Assembly: GCF_035594125.1 (NCBI RefSeq)
Contig: NC_087186.1
Coordinates: 893,728 to 957,727 of the forward strand
Direction of reading: 5' to 3'
Source: Scylla paramamosain
Taxonomy: Eukaryota; Arthropoda; Malacostraca; Decapoda; Portunidae
DNA: 64,000 nt
The translations under genes were made by a program, and so were the position numbers. Positions 50,553-62,078 of the stretch are shown here, piece after piece. How positions within the stretch are numbered: position 1 is the first letter of the stretch; each line of letters begins with the position of its first letter. The notes beneath the pieces are model-generated. The model was not told the DNA's origin. It searched no databases and saw only the letters and a list, made by a program, of their open reading frames with translations.

Positions 50553-51680
50553 ATGGAGTGTTTAAGCTGCCGTTGTCTTGATTCTAGACCATGCAGCCAA
50601 CCTGTGGCTCCATTACCTAAGGAAAGAATGACATCTGCTCCATCTTTCAGTGTCACTGGACTAGATTTTGCTGGCCCTTTGTTTTGTGCTGATTATCCTA
50701 GTAACAAGTTTTATGTTCTCTTGTTCACTTGTGGTGTTACAAGAGCCATTCATCTAGAACTCACAGAGTCACTATTCTTGTCTGACTGCCTCTTAGCTAT
50801 AAGAAGATTTGTTGCTAGGAGAGGCTTACCTAGTATCATGTACTCAGATAATGCAAAGACTTTCATAGCTGCTCAAACTGAAGTACAGAAGGTATATGGT
50901 CATCTAGCCCCCAGATGGAAATTTATAGTTCCTCGGTCTCCTTGGTGGGGTGGCTGGTGGGAAAGACTCATTAGGTCAGTTAAACTTGCCTTAAGAAAGA
51001 CTCTGAACCAAAATTATGTAAGTAAGACTGAATTAGAAACCATACTAGTAGAAATAGAGTCATCCATCAATTCAAGACCCTTGACCTATGTGAGTGACGA
51101 TCCTGACTCCTCTCAGTATCTTACCCCCTCACATTTCCTCCTAGGTAGGGTGCCTCATAGTAAACCCTCACAGGATTTAGAACCACGTATAGTAATTTCC
51201 AAGGATTTGACTGAGAGGGAATGTGTGAAGAATCAGAGGCTAGAACATTTTTGGAAGGTCTGGAGTAATAATTATATAACCAATTTACCTCAAGTTGTCA
51301 AAGGATTAACTCATAATTGTAGTTTGTCTAAGGGTGATCTTGTGTTGATCAAGGAGGACAACATTCCAAGACTGAAATGGCCTCTTGGAGTTATAACTGA
51401 TGTTTTTCATGGTAAAGATGGACTTGTAAGAAGTGTAAGGTTAAAAACAAGTAAGGGAGAGATTATTAGGCCTATCCAACGGTTGTATAACTTAGAAGTA
51501 ACTAGATCTGATGACTTTGATCTCTCTTGTAGGCCTATGATCTATAATAACCCTGATGTTAATGGAAATTCATGTGATGAGGACACCAGTTTATCTGTGG
51601 ATACTGTTAGTGATGATAATGTGATTTCTAAGACTAGATCTGGTAGAATAATCAAAGTTCCTGCTAAGTTAGACTTATAA
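50403..51680 (+). pseudogene. Deletion fusion: BEL RT start joined in frame to integrase
   Basis: One open frame of 425 residues. Residues 1-50 are the RT N-terminal piece; from about residue 53 it is integrase: ECLSCRC..SQPVAPLPKER, catalytic D88 (GLDFAGP), D149 (YSDNAKTF), E187 (WWGGWWERL), NSRPLTYV, LTPSHFLLGR, and the C-terminal beta-rich part with GDLVLIKEDN and GEIIRPIQRLY. The HHCC domain start is lost with the deletion. Integrase catalytic residues are intact. That the fusion stays open although it cannot encode RT may be chance, or may mean it arose recently. TAA at 51678-51680. Confidence 0.88.
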
Positions 51681-51783
51681 GATGATGAAGTGAAGATTGT
51701 AATATGTGTCATTAAGTTTAAGTTTAAGGATTTTTGTAAGATTTACATATATATTCTTAAGATAGGTGACTTTAACGTCCCCT

Positions 51784-51795
51784 ATGGGGGGAGAA
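51784..51795 (+). promoter_or_regulatory. BEL polypurine tract
   Basis: ATGGGGGGAGAA immediately precedes the 3' LTR start TGTTAAATC at 51796. Confidence 0.85.
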
Positions 51796-51968
51796 TGTTA
51801 AATCTGAAATAACCTCAATAGTCTTAATTTTATGAGTGTTGTTCTAGTTTCTTAAGTCTCCCTCAAAATGGACGGCCAAGCTCTCGTTTTCGTTTACTGT
51901 CACATAGTCACGTTCCTATAATATGCCAGTATTTGAGTTCTGCACGATGGAGAAATAGACATTCTTCA
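51796..51968 (+). repeat. 3' LTR of the BEL element, with 225-bp internal deletion
   Basis: Matches the first 139 and last 35 bp of the 5' LTR. The middle part is missing, with TATTT at both deletion borders. LTRs are identical when inserted, so the loss followed integration or came from a recombined template. Confidence 0.9.
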
Positions 51969-51988
51969 GTGATAATCATGGCTCACAG

Positions 51989-52017
51989 GTATCTTTGGCT
52001 CTTAGAGCCAAAGATAC
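51989..52017. repeat. Near-perfect 29-bp palindrome
   Basis: GTATCTTTGGCTCT (51989-52002), one T, then AGAGCCAAAGATAC (52004-52017). Lies 20 bp right of the BEL 3' LTR. Could be the end of a small foldback element; no second copy seen. Confidence 0.9.
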
Positions 52018-52699
52018 TAAGTTTTGATGGCCAACTTGTATTGCACTGATGAATACCTTTTATTTTATCAAACATGCCTTGTTTTCTTATATGCTAGAAA
52101 CTGACTGAAGAAAATGTAAATTGGCAGTTCTCATTTTATGGGAACAAGAGGTCATTCAATTTGAATAAAGTATGCTTTTCTCTTACTCACTTATCTGACC
52201 TAAGTTATCTCCTGAATCTAACAGTATATTTTGTGTGTATGGATGTTACTAAATTAAATGTTACAATTTCTATTACATATATTTATTTCAGTATTATGAG
52301 ATACCGTTGCTACACTAAATGTGACTTCTGTTTTCATTACTGCTAATTGTTTCCCTGGATTACATGATTAAAATATTTAAAAACATGGCTGAAATTCACT
52401 TAGTCTAGTTGCTTGGTAAGGTAATAATGATTCTTCTTAAGTTCATGTATTTTAATAGACATCATGCTTTAAATGACTGTCAACCAATGGTGTACACAAT
52501 ACATCGGTTGGTTGGCACTTCTAGAATTGACATTCTGATGGTTTTTGCATTGTTAAAATTAAAATGTGTTAAGATGACATGCAATACACCGTTCTTTATA
52601 CAAGTAATACATTCTAGTTAATGGCAATTAACACTTGCTATTTAACTGAAACTTGCCAAGAAAACTAAATTAATAATGATGATGGTAATGGTGATATTA
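52018..52699. other. 3' flank of the dehydrogenase gene, no other gene seen
   Basis: AT-rich. On the minus strand it would contain the 3' UTR. I cannot point to a specific polyadenylation site. Confidence 0.4.
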
Positions 52700-52924
52700 T
52701 CACCAAGGCATTTTGTAACCATCATGTTGATAAAATTGCCCATGGTGGGTGTCATTCATGGTGTTAAGAAGATGCAGAACATTAGATATGCTTTGCTCTG
52801 GAGTAAGATAAGCATTCTTGCCACCCATATCTGTTTGTGCCCATCCAGGACATATGCTGCTCACAAAGATGTTTGAGCTCCTGAGATCAGTGCTTAACGA
52901 CTTGGTGATGGCATTCAATGCAGC
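52700..52924 (-). CDS. Short-chain dehydrogenase/reductase, last coding exon
   Basis: Last 74 codons of an NAD(P)-dependent SDR of the C-factor/sniffer-like carbonyl reductase type. The exon follows an acceptor TTTTTTCCAG at 52934-52925 and starts with the codon GCT; it reads AALNAITKSLSTDLR, then SICPGWAQTDMGGKNAYLTP and ends GQFYQHDGYKMPW with TGA at 52702-52700. PGWxxTDMGG and the C-terminal DGxxxPW are family features. Joined in phase 0 to the exon at 59056-59205 it gives YRASKAALNAITK, the SDR active-site helix (Tyr-x-x-x-Lys). No frame break, so probably functional. Confidence 0.88.
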   Translation of the reverse strand, partial: AALNAITKSLSTDLRSSNIFVSSICPGWAQTDMGGKNAYLTPEQSISNVLHLLNTMNDTHHGQFYQHDGYKMPW

Positions 52925-53026
52925 CTGGAAAAAAATAATAAAATAAAAAATAAATAAATAAATAAATAAACATCAACCTAATAAACATGAATGTGGAGTA
53001 CACCCAAAATTATACCTCATGCCTTT

Positions 53027-53175
<149 letters not shown>

Positions 53176-54095
53176 CCAGTAACACTCAAATCTTGGCTTT
53201 AACTTAATTGAAAAAGTTAACTTAATTTAAACTAAAACAGTCAGATTTAATGACACAATAAACGCTTTAATTCTTCGGACTAAAAAAGAGGGGAGGTTGT
53301 TTGAAAAATCTGAAGATTACAATTTTCCAGTATGAGTTTCAGTATATTCAATTCTGTGTTATCACAAGTGTGTTATGCTACTGTGTTATGCCACTATTGA
53401 AGTGACTGGAAACTACTAAATCATGTTTATCATGGTTCTAAAATTGTCACTGAAACTCTTCTGATGGATAACCAAACAGAGTTTACCTTAGTTCTAAACT
53501 CATTATAGCAGCAGAAAATAATTAACCAGGTAATCAAATACTATTTCTTGTCATCCTAACCTTATTAAAATGGTAAAAAAATAATGGCCAGATTACTATA
53601 ATGAGCAACAATTGCTGGCCAAATATTCATCATTTTTATCTCCATCTTATGATCACCACAGTACTTGAGAAAATTCCTGCCCATATAATCAAAAACACAT
53701 TTATACAATCGCAAAATCACACCAGTGGCTTAGTAGTAGTGTAGTTAAATTGCCACTGATCAAAATAATATCAATGAAGGATACTTATAATATGGTGTCA
53801 TTACTAAGGCACAGTGAAATCCCTTCAGAATTAAATGTTCCTAGAGCTGAAGTGAGGATATCTATAGCGCCTTGAAAGAAGATGTTTATTTTTTTAAGAT
53901 AGGTTGTCAGATGACCTAAATTGGACTTACAAATTTTGTCTACTTGATATGAAAAAATAATATTTCAGAAAATTGCTCTGCAGAAGTTAACAGGATCATA
54001 AAGATAGTAAATGAAGTTGTAGACCTACATGATTTTAAGGTCCAGTTGTGTTTAACTCGGTGGGAGTTATGGGAATTACATTGATAAAAAAAAAA

Positions 54096-54130
<35 letters not shown>

Positions 54131-54739
54131 AAGGCTGAAAGAGCACTTAGTGGGTACATTATTTAATCATTTTAACAATATCACTTATGTATAGAAGCTA
54201 GCAAGTGTTCAATGGAACAAGGAGGGAAAAAGAGCAAGCTAGGCAAATATTGTGGCCCATGTGGAAGACAGTAAATAGATCAATAGCAGTCATGTGAAGT
54301 CATTTTTTTTTTCTGTCTTCTTTATTGTAACTTGTTTTCACAACATTATTTACATCCAGTGTTATCAGCATTGTATCTATGACTATTCCTATGATCTTCG
54401 ATAAACAACCCTTGGTCTGCTTCCTTACTCTTGTGGTCTGTATGTGACATCAACACAGCCTGGGATGTGAAGGTGGACTGCCTCCTGGTCTCCCTGCTGC
54501 CTAGATATTACCTCAAGTTGGCTTCACGTTCCTAATCCTGCAACACCACAGAGCCCTAAATCAAGGGGGTTATCAAACCATTGTTGGTGAAATCTCTTAG
54601 TTGAACTTTACTAGTGATAGCTGGCATTTCTATAATAATCATAACACCTCCCTGCCAGCTGAGACTTGCCTGAAGCTATTCAGAATCTCTTATTATCTGT
54701 AGTTAATAGCAATCATCTGTTCTATTTCTTCTCACATCA
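53176..54739. other. SDR intron, no gene seen
   Basis: AT-rich. (AAAT)n at 54089-54131. Confidence 0.45.
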
Positions 54740-56180
54740 TCAAGTATCAGAGTGGTTCTCTGTTTTTTTTCCCCTTTTTATCTTTTTTTTTTTTTTTTTC
54801 TTCTTCAACTGAGACAGGAACTTTGGCACCTCTCCTGGATTTGCATCCTCTTCTATGCCATGATGAGAGCATAACTGACTGATGTGTTGACACCACACCT
54901 CATTTGGTCTCTTAGCAAGAATGTCAACAGTATGTGCACTGGAATCCATGTGGTTGCTTGTTATGCTTCAGACCAAAGTACAATTTCTAACACTGTGATC
55001 CCATCTTGAAGAGATGAATCCTCTTGGAAACTAGTTGACTGTGTCCCACTCATTGCTTGTTTTCCTTAAGAAGTGTGAGAAAAAGGAAAATAGCATCCAG
55101 TTTGCATCAAATCTGGCATCTGTTGAGCAGACTGCTGAATGAGTGCACAGAATCCAGTGGCATACATCTGTATTGTAACAACAATTCCTCTAGTGTAATC
55201 ATGGGCAGGAGTAACAATTTACACAAAGACTGTTTGAATGGCTGTATTAGATGTTCAACAGCGCTATCTGCAGTTGAATGATACAGTGCTCCTGTGAGGT
55301 GAACGATACTTACCTCATTCCCTGTATCGAGCATAGATTTCCTCAGACATGAAGGTAGCAGCATTGTCTGTAACTATTGTGTGAGGATATCCACAGTGGT
55401 CAAAATCCTCCTCTTACAAATCCATTATGGCTCTGTTCCATGCAGAAAGTGTTGGCTGTATGCAGGATATTTAGAGTGAGTCTCTATGAGAATCAATTAG
55501 TTTGTACCCAGGAAGTTGATGACATGATCCACATGTAGTCTGCTCTAAGATTTCTCTAGTAGCATCCATGGATGGTTAGCTGACTTGGGTAGCACAAGCT
55601 GTTCAAGTCTAGCATAGGCTCAATGTACACCATCATGCATGCTTGTTGTTTCATTCTCTGTATCCCAAAATGGCCCAGGTGTATTAGTTATATTACTCTA
55701 CTCCTCAGTCTGTCTGGAATGATGACCTTTGGTCTGAAAAGAAGACAACCATTCTCAGTAATCAGAGAATCCACCAGCTTTCACTGAAGCACCTCTTAGG
55801 AATTCATATTATGTAGCCATTCTTCCTTAATGTACCACATAATTGTAGGAATGAGTAGATCTCTGCTGGATTCCTTAGCCAATACTCCTGTCTGTAGGAT
55901 TCGGCTGCCTGCTAATAACTTGTATAGTGCAGACCACTGACACATCTGCTGCCTGCTTCTCATCGAACTTAGCATCCTTTCCTGCTGGTAGTCAGCTGAG
56001 GATATCTACATTACTAGGTCCACTGTTTGCCTGTACTCATTGCTGTAGTCATACTGGTGTAGTCACTGGTGTGAGGGCCCATCAAGCAAGTTACTTGGTA
56101 GATAAAGCAGGTGACACACTAGTGGGACTAAAAAAAGTGACACCATCAGTATGTGATCAGAGATAACTTTTGGCTGTATA
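54740..56180 (-). mobile_element. Decayed Ty3/Gypsy integrase remnant in the SDR intron
   Basis: Minus strand, many stops. From about 55740: LLFRPKVIIPDRL, LIHLGHFGIQRMKQQA (remains of the HHCC finger), SQLTIHGCY, then near 55350-55100 SIVHLTGALYHSTADSAVEH, LIQPFKQSLCKL and LLLQYRCMPLDSVHSFSSLL, matching the order of the Gypsy integrase catalytic Glu region (HP-x-x-NG-x-x-E in active copies) and the YR-x-TPH block. A tail with VPKFLSQ is near 54800. It differs from the CsRn1-like element at 38790 and is far older. Confidence 0.65.
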
Positions 56181-57285
56181 TGAACAGGTGAAACTTGTCT
56201 AGGCTGTAGATTATTGATAATACCTCCTTCTGTATTTGATTTTGTATTTGATTGTAATGATGCCGTGTATGAAAGTCTTTGAAGCATGAGCAATTGGACA
56301 TTTAGTGCTGTCAGCATTGTTAGAAAGATATTAATTCCTGACAAAATATTAATGTTAATGTTGTTAATGTTAAATATCAAATTAAAATTAAAAATCCACC
56401 TCAAAGAATGGGTTAAATGGCAAGAATCCAAACCCTTATCCCAGTGCTCATAAGCCCACTTTCAGCACTTCCCAAAATCAGTTATGCACCAGCACAGCAA
56501 CCAACCACTCCACACATCAGCCAACTCTCTACTATCACACAGACAACTACAGCTAAGTATCCTTACTCAGGCCTCTGTACTGTTAAATGCTTAGTATTAT
56601 CAAAGGTCTGCATGTTTATAAGGTAAACACCATATATAACCTGGGCTTGGTAACACATACAGTGGTACCAAGTCTCCAAAATTGTTTTTTTGAACTGGAT
56701 CCTCATTATAATGAAACATATCTAAATATTTATGCCTGCCCTCATGTGCCTCCAAACTCTTTGCTGTGTGTTGCTAAAGTCTATCACAGCAAAGGATGAG
56801 GCTAAAACTTACTTCCAAGTTACCATAGTGAGAGGGGGATGTTGAGTGCAAGTTGAACCTTGCACCTTGTTGCCAGCAAACAATGAAGCTGTGAACCAGA
56901 ATGTGGTCATTTCGGTCATATGTAGCTACGCGGCCAATCTATATCCAACACCAAAGATAATTCAAGCAGCTCTTACATTCATAATAAGTTTACTGTATCA
57001 AGCAGCAGCAAAATCTATTCACTCAGCTCAGTGATGCAGCTTGGCAGCAACTTGTTTGCTGATATTGGTACTTTGAACAACAATTCACATAAATACTCTG
57101 ATCTGTGTTATATTGATGTATCAGATATCTGCATCTGCAGTGAGGATACTATTAGCTTTACTATCTGCATCAGAATTTTAGTACAACAAAAGATCTGCAT
57201 CAATATCTCCAACTTCATTTTCTGAAAAAAAAAAAAGCTCTGCCTCCACCTCCACCTCTGTAATGTAGAAATGTGGAGATTGTGG

Positions 57286-57326
<41 letters not shown>

Positions 57327-57374
57327 TAAGTATGAGGTGAAAGACTGATTGAGAGTGTGAAGAACACTAAAAAT

Positions 57375-57433
<59 letters not shown>

Positions 57434-58635
57434 GGGGGGGGAGTCATGAACATGTGACTTTAATTAGTTGAATAAGTGAGAGTGAGAGTAAGCATGAGTG
57501 AGTTGAACAGAAAGTAAGCATGAGTGAGTTGAGGGATTAATAGCTAGGGTAAGAATAGCTGTGGATAGGAAGAAGTAAGTGAGAAAAAAGCATGAGTGAA
57601 GGAAATGAAGGAAATGTAATGGTGAATAAGAACAATCTTGAGGATTGATAAACAGAATGACACAGAATAGGAATAGAATTATTCAAGAGGGTGTGAGGGA
57701 GTGAGGAAGGATGGAGAGTAAATGTTATGGCAATGATAGTCAACCTGGGTGCATGGTTCAACCAAGGGTGCATGAATTTTTCAAAGGGTACTCATAAATA
57801 ATGGGGTACATGGAACAGTGTGTGATGTTTTAGAAAGAAAATTGTGTTTCATGTACCATGTACATAATATGGCCAGTGTGTATGTACAAGAGTGAACAAT
57901 AGGAAAAAATGTTTTCTGGAAGGAAACTGTGTCATGTAAGTGTGTTGTCAAGGGATGCGTAGGGACTTGAAGGGATGCCAAGGGACCCCAAGGGATGCCC
58001 AGACTCCAGTGGAAACTTGTGGCATTGGTTACCCCTTCACTCTCAACATCTCTGATGAGGCAAGGTGGCCACACACCAGCCACCCACCCTAGACCCTAGA
58101 CCTGCCTTAGAGGAATGTTGTCAGCTGCATCTTTGCAAGCGACATGTTCATCCATCCCCTTTGTTACTGATCAGATAAGCATGAACAGGATCTCTGAGTT
58201 CCTTAGGGTAGTGAGGCAGGTAGCCCCACCTCCTAGTAGGCAACAGAAGGGAAAGAGATAGGTAGGGATTCTCCTCAGCCTTGCCAAAATTAAGACTTCA
58301 ATCTTGTGAATATGACAAAATAATGGGACTTCCCTGTATGATTTTATGCACAAATTACTGTTGTAAAAGTTTAAAAAGGATTCATCTATTTTGTATTGAT
58401 TCCTATGGGGAGGAAAAGTTTCAATTGCTGAATATTTTTTTTTTAGATGGCATTCAGGAATGAATTAAGTTTGAAAATGAGGTTTCACTATACATATATA
58501 AATATGATATATAAATTATAAATAAGTTTCACATATCAAAAGAACTGGTAATTAATGCTACTTGTACATTTGCACCTACTACTTCTTTCCCTCCCCTCCC
58601 CCTCCTGCTCCTTGTAGCTGGAGCCACAATCAGTC
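56181..58635. other. SDR intron, no gene recognised
   Basis: Mixed and AT-rich sequence with short ORFs lacking known domains. AGGGATGCC-type short repeats near 57950-57999. Confidence 0.4.
57289..57429. repeat. (TG)n and (GA)n microsatellites
   Basis: TG at 57289-57321 and GA at 57381-57429, followed by a G run. Confidence 0.95.
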
Positions 58636-58780
58636 AGTACTGGGCCACCCACTCTTTCCCCCACTAACCCTGGGCCTCCTCTTTCTATCTTTTCCCCCTA
58701 CAACACTCCCCTTCACTCTCATCCAAGGGTTGATGGGGGAAAGAGTGGGTGGCTTGTTCAAGCAAGCCCCCAGTACTGAA
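58636..58780. repeat. Fold-back (inverted repeat) of about 145 bp in the SDR intron
   Basis: Left arm CAGTACTGGG and CCACCCACTCTTTCCCCCA (about 58636-58664) pairs with TGGGGGAAAGAGTGGGTGG (about 58733-58751) and CCCAGTACTG (about 58769-58778). The right arm has about 17 extra bases between the paired blocks. Confidence 0.85.
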
Positions 58781-59055
58781 TGGATGTCACTCTGGACTGA
58801 AGTAAAGAGGAAGTTAAAACTATGAGGATAGAGGTTTGAGTTGGTTAAAAATTTACTTAAGAGTGTAAGGATCTGAGTGATCTCTGTTAAGTAGCTCAGC
58901 TAAAAGTTTTGAATTTATGTCTAAATCTGTTTGGTAAAGACAATAATATTCATCACTCATAGCATTCTCAGCTGACTACCAGATGGGATTACAGTCTCAG
59001 TTACAGGAGCATAGGATAATGAAAGAATAGGTAACAAGTATTTTAAAAGACATAC
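58781..59055. other. SDR intron end, no gene seen
   Basis: Ordinary sequence up to the splice donor on the minus strand. Confidence 0.4.
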
Positions 59056-59205
59056 CTTGCTGGCTCTATAAGGATAGATACCCTCTTTGTCATTCTTCTC
59101 TATGGAGCCAAGCACTGAGGAGATGTTGATGATGGCTGCTCGCTTTACAGACAGCCCACTACCTTCTGCCTGTGTGGCTGCAATCTTCAGAATTGGTAAA
59201 AGTGC
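59056..59205 (-). CDS. Short-chain dehydrogenase/reductase, internal exon
   Basis: 150-bp exon, phase 0 on both sides: acceptor TTTTCAG ending at 59206, donor GTATGT at 59055-59050. It reads ALLPILKIAATQAEGSGLS, VKRAAIINISSVLGSIEK, NDKEGIYPYRASK. NISS carries the catalytic Ser region, and YRASK gives Tyr and Lys of the SDR active site. The preceding exons, with the Gly-rich NAD(P)-binding TGxxxGIG and NNAG motifs, were not found between 59205 and the window end, so the gene starts outside, or the upstream exons lie beyond the retroelement at 62 kb. It joins in frame to 52924-52700. Confidence 0.88.
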
Positions 59206-60689
59206 CTGAAAACAGAAACAAACACTGTTATAAATGTATTTCCATAGCTAGAGTATATAAAAGAGTCATGAAGATACTGGCCCTTGCAGTTGAAAGTTTG
59301 AGTAAGCAATGCAGTGATTCTTAAATTTTTATTGTGATTCCAATTGTTTTCCAAGAATTTTTTTCCTTATTTAAGGATGGTCTATTATTTTGCAATAATG
59401 TTTGTTTGATAATAGAGGCACATGGCCATGAATATAACACTTATAGGTGGCTCTTACTTGCTGGCCCATCAAAAGTAAGGTAAAAACAATTCTACTCCAC
59501 AATAGAAATAAGTTCCTCTCTGTTTCCTTGGCTCACATGTATCACCTCAAGCTAGGGCATTCCCAATGATATTGCTTCAAACAAGGACATAACTGTTAGG
59601 GCACATAAGTTGTGACTTGCTTATTATTAATATATATTTATTTCTCTCCTTGCTCCTCTCCTCTGGTCAAGAGGGTAGTTGGGTGATTAATATGCATTGT
59701 GCATTTTGTGTTTGCTAGTATCAGCAGGTGAACCAAGAGACTTGTTAGCTTATTCTAAGATTAACTACCACATTTTCTGATGTATCAGGTTCACTCTTTT
59801 CCTCTGCTCAGAAAATCACTCTACACTTTCTATGCTGAAGGTCAAGCTTTGGGTAGGCTTGGGCTACTGACAAGTGGTAGTTTCAGTGTTATAGTAGAAG
59901 AATTTGTACTGTATATGAACTTCATACATCTTACAGACATATTTTGCAAATTTCTTTAGAATGAGAAGCAATTAAAAATCATAAATAACAAATATACTTA
60001 TACACATGTAATTATTATAATAAATTACAAATATACTTATTCAGTAAATAATAAGCTGTCCACAGCAGCTGAGTGCTGTTGTAAGTTCTGTTGATGTCAC
60101 AGCTTGTTCTACCAAATCTGTTTACAAGTGATGACTGATGGCACGGACTGCTCAAGCAGCAATGACAACTCTGTATCAGGGGTGAATTTTGGTAGTGTCA
60201 CTGGTAGAGATTGATAATATTAATGGTGATGACTGATAATTATAGGGGTGTTGTTTGATAGTACAAACAGTATACCAATGGCCATCTTTGATAATTAGCC
60301 AATCAATGCCATATACCATCCCTGCCTCACACTCATCTCAGTCTCATGGGTGTGTTTGTGAAAGGAATCTGAGGCAGTAGTGAGGCAAGTGACCCCAGAC
60401 TCTGAGATATTTCGAACATCAAATATTGTTTTCTTGTTAGCATCACTTGCCTCACTTCTGCAGGAAGCAGAAGACAGGTTGTTTGTTATGAAAGTACTTG
60501 GGAATTATTCTGTTCAATATTTGTATTGTGCCACTGTATATGTAGTTCTTATGCCAAATAAATTACAATACCTTATCAAGTTTTGCACTTGCTTTCTTTC
60601 AAAGGCATAATGCTAAACTTGAGGATAACAAAAATTGGGGTATTGAAAACACTGAAAAAGTGCTTATTTATTCCAGATGCATGGGCTAG
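59206..60689. other. Probable SDR intron, no exon recognised
   Basis: Mixed sequence. An ORF at 60380-60610 (+) has no recognisable domain and is not called. Confidence 0.4.
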
Positions 60690-61060
60690 ACCTGTGTGAG
60701 AATGTGTGTGTGTGTGTGTGTGTGTTTTGTTCTCACCTCTGGCATGATGTATTATCACAGCATCTAGGGCTGTATGAGTGTGTTTTGTCCTCACATTCAG
60801 CATGACGTAGCAGCACAGCAGTGCAGCTCCATTACATCTAAAACTGTGTGAATATGTGTTTTGCCCTCATATCCAGTGTGATATAACAGTGTGATACCAT
60901 CACATCTAAAACTGTGTGTGTGTGAGTATTGTCCTCACATCTGACATCATGTAACAAAGTGGTAGTGCAGCATCATCTCATCTAGAACTGTGTGTGTGAG
61001 TGTGTGTATTTTGTCCTCACATTTAGCATGATGTGGTGGTGCAGAATGCTCTGTATCTGA
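60690..61060. repeat. GT-rich minisatellite, about five units of 70-90 bp
   Basis: Each unit contains CTGTGTGTGTG, TTTTGTCCTCACAT, CAGCATGATGT and CATCTAAAACTG-like blocks. Units are diverged and vary in length. Confidence 0.8.
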
Positions 61061-61123
61061 ACATCCTTGGGATACAGTAAGTGTTGACTTCAGCTTCCAC
61101 ACCCTCCTCAGGTAATCTCTTTG

Positions 61124-61178
61124 TGTACTACTACTACTACTACTACTACTAGTAGTAGTATTTATATTATTATTTTTT

Positions 61179-61267
<89 letters not shown>

Positions 61268-61540
61268 CATTATTATTATTATTAATATATTAATAATACT
61301 ACTATCACTACTACTACAACTAATACTACTATTACTGCTACTACTACTACTACTACTAATAATAATAATAATAATGATAATATCAGTACTAATAATATTA
61401 CTAATAATTATATAAAAAAAATACCATTAGCTGAAGAATAAGTAGTTATAGTATTGCCGTTAATAAATACATTAATATTACTAAAAAAAAAAAAAAGAAA
61501 GAATATTGATAGTAACAAAAACGTCAACTACGACTATAAA

Positions 61541-61595
<55 letters not shown>

Positions 61596-61658
61596 GTAGT
61601 AGTAGTAGTAGTAGTAATAATATTAATAACAACAACAACAACAATAATAATAATAATG

Positions 61659-61730
<72 letters not shown>

Positions 61731-61855
61731 GTAAATAAGGTAATACTGCTTCTACTAATAACAATAATAATAAAAAAAACTATGATATTAATGATAAAGA
61801 AGAACACTGCGTAGCAATCATAACTATATCAAAATAATAATAAAAATAATAATAA

Positions 61856-61887
<32 letters not shown>

Positions 61888-61905
61888 ATTACACTACTTT
61901 CATTA
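61124..61905. repeat. Trinucleotide arrays (TAC)n, (TTA)n and (AAT)n with islands
   Basis: TAC/TAG at 61124-61157, TTA at about 61160-61280, TAC-type at 61294-61354, AAT at 61355-61377, 61541-61593, 61635-61733 and 61826-61886, with TAGTAG and CAACAA islands. The long Asn, Ile and Leu reading frames here are artefacts. Confidence 0.95.
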
Positions 61906-62078
61906 TTACACTACTACTGCTACTACTACAAAGAATAATACCTCCACCCCATGTTTATTGATATGTCAATTAGGGGCTCCATTACTTGGAGGTCATTAGC
62001 CCCAGCTCCCGCTAATGACTGTGGCATCCAACCATATCTAATACTCTATAATATACACATTAGTTGTTAACTATAAAT
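61906..62078 (-). other. 3' untranslated end of the REL-type retroelement
   Basis: On the minus strand, after the stop at 62079, sequence runs through CAATAAACATGGGG (61965-61952) to (TAG)n/(TAA)n. Suggests that the element 3' end is near 61925, followed by a trinucleotide tail. Confidence 0.5.

Larger units (their letters stand above)
47834..51968 (+). mobile_element. BEL/Pao LTR retrotransposon, internally deleted
   Basis: Complete outline: 5' LTR, primer site, gag with DUF1759-like domain and zinc knuckles, A17-type protease, the first part of RT, then integrase, polypurine tract and 3' LTR. RT core, RNase H and the integrase N-terminus are missing at a single junction near 50553. One nonsense codon lies in gag and further breaks in the RT start. 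No matching target duplication (left CTGAC, right GTGAT), and the left flank is LINE-A while the right is not, so one border has been rearranged. Confidence 0.92.

Noticed and set aside
47829..51973. CTGAC/GTGAT as a BEL target-site duplication
   Set aside because: Only 3 of 5 bases agree and the left and right flanks are not the same sequence.
57940..58000. AGGGATGCC-type short repeats
   Set aside because: Three imperfect occurrences only; no array structure.
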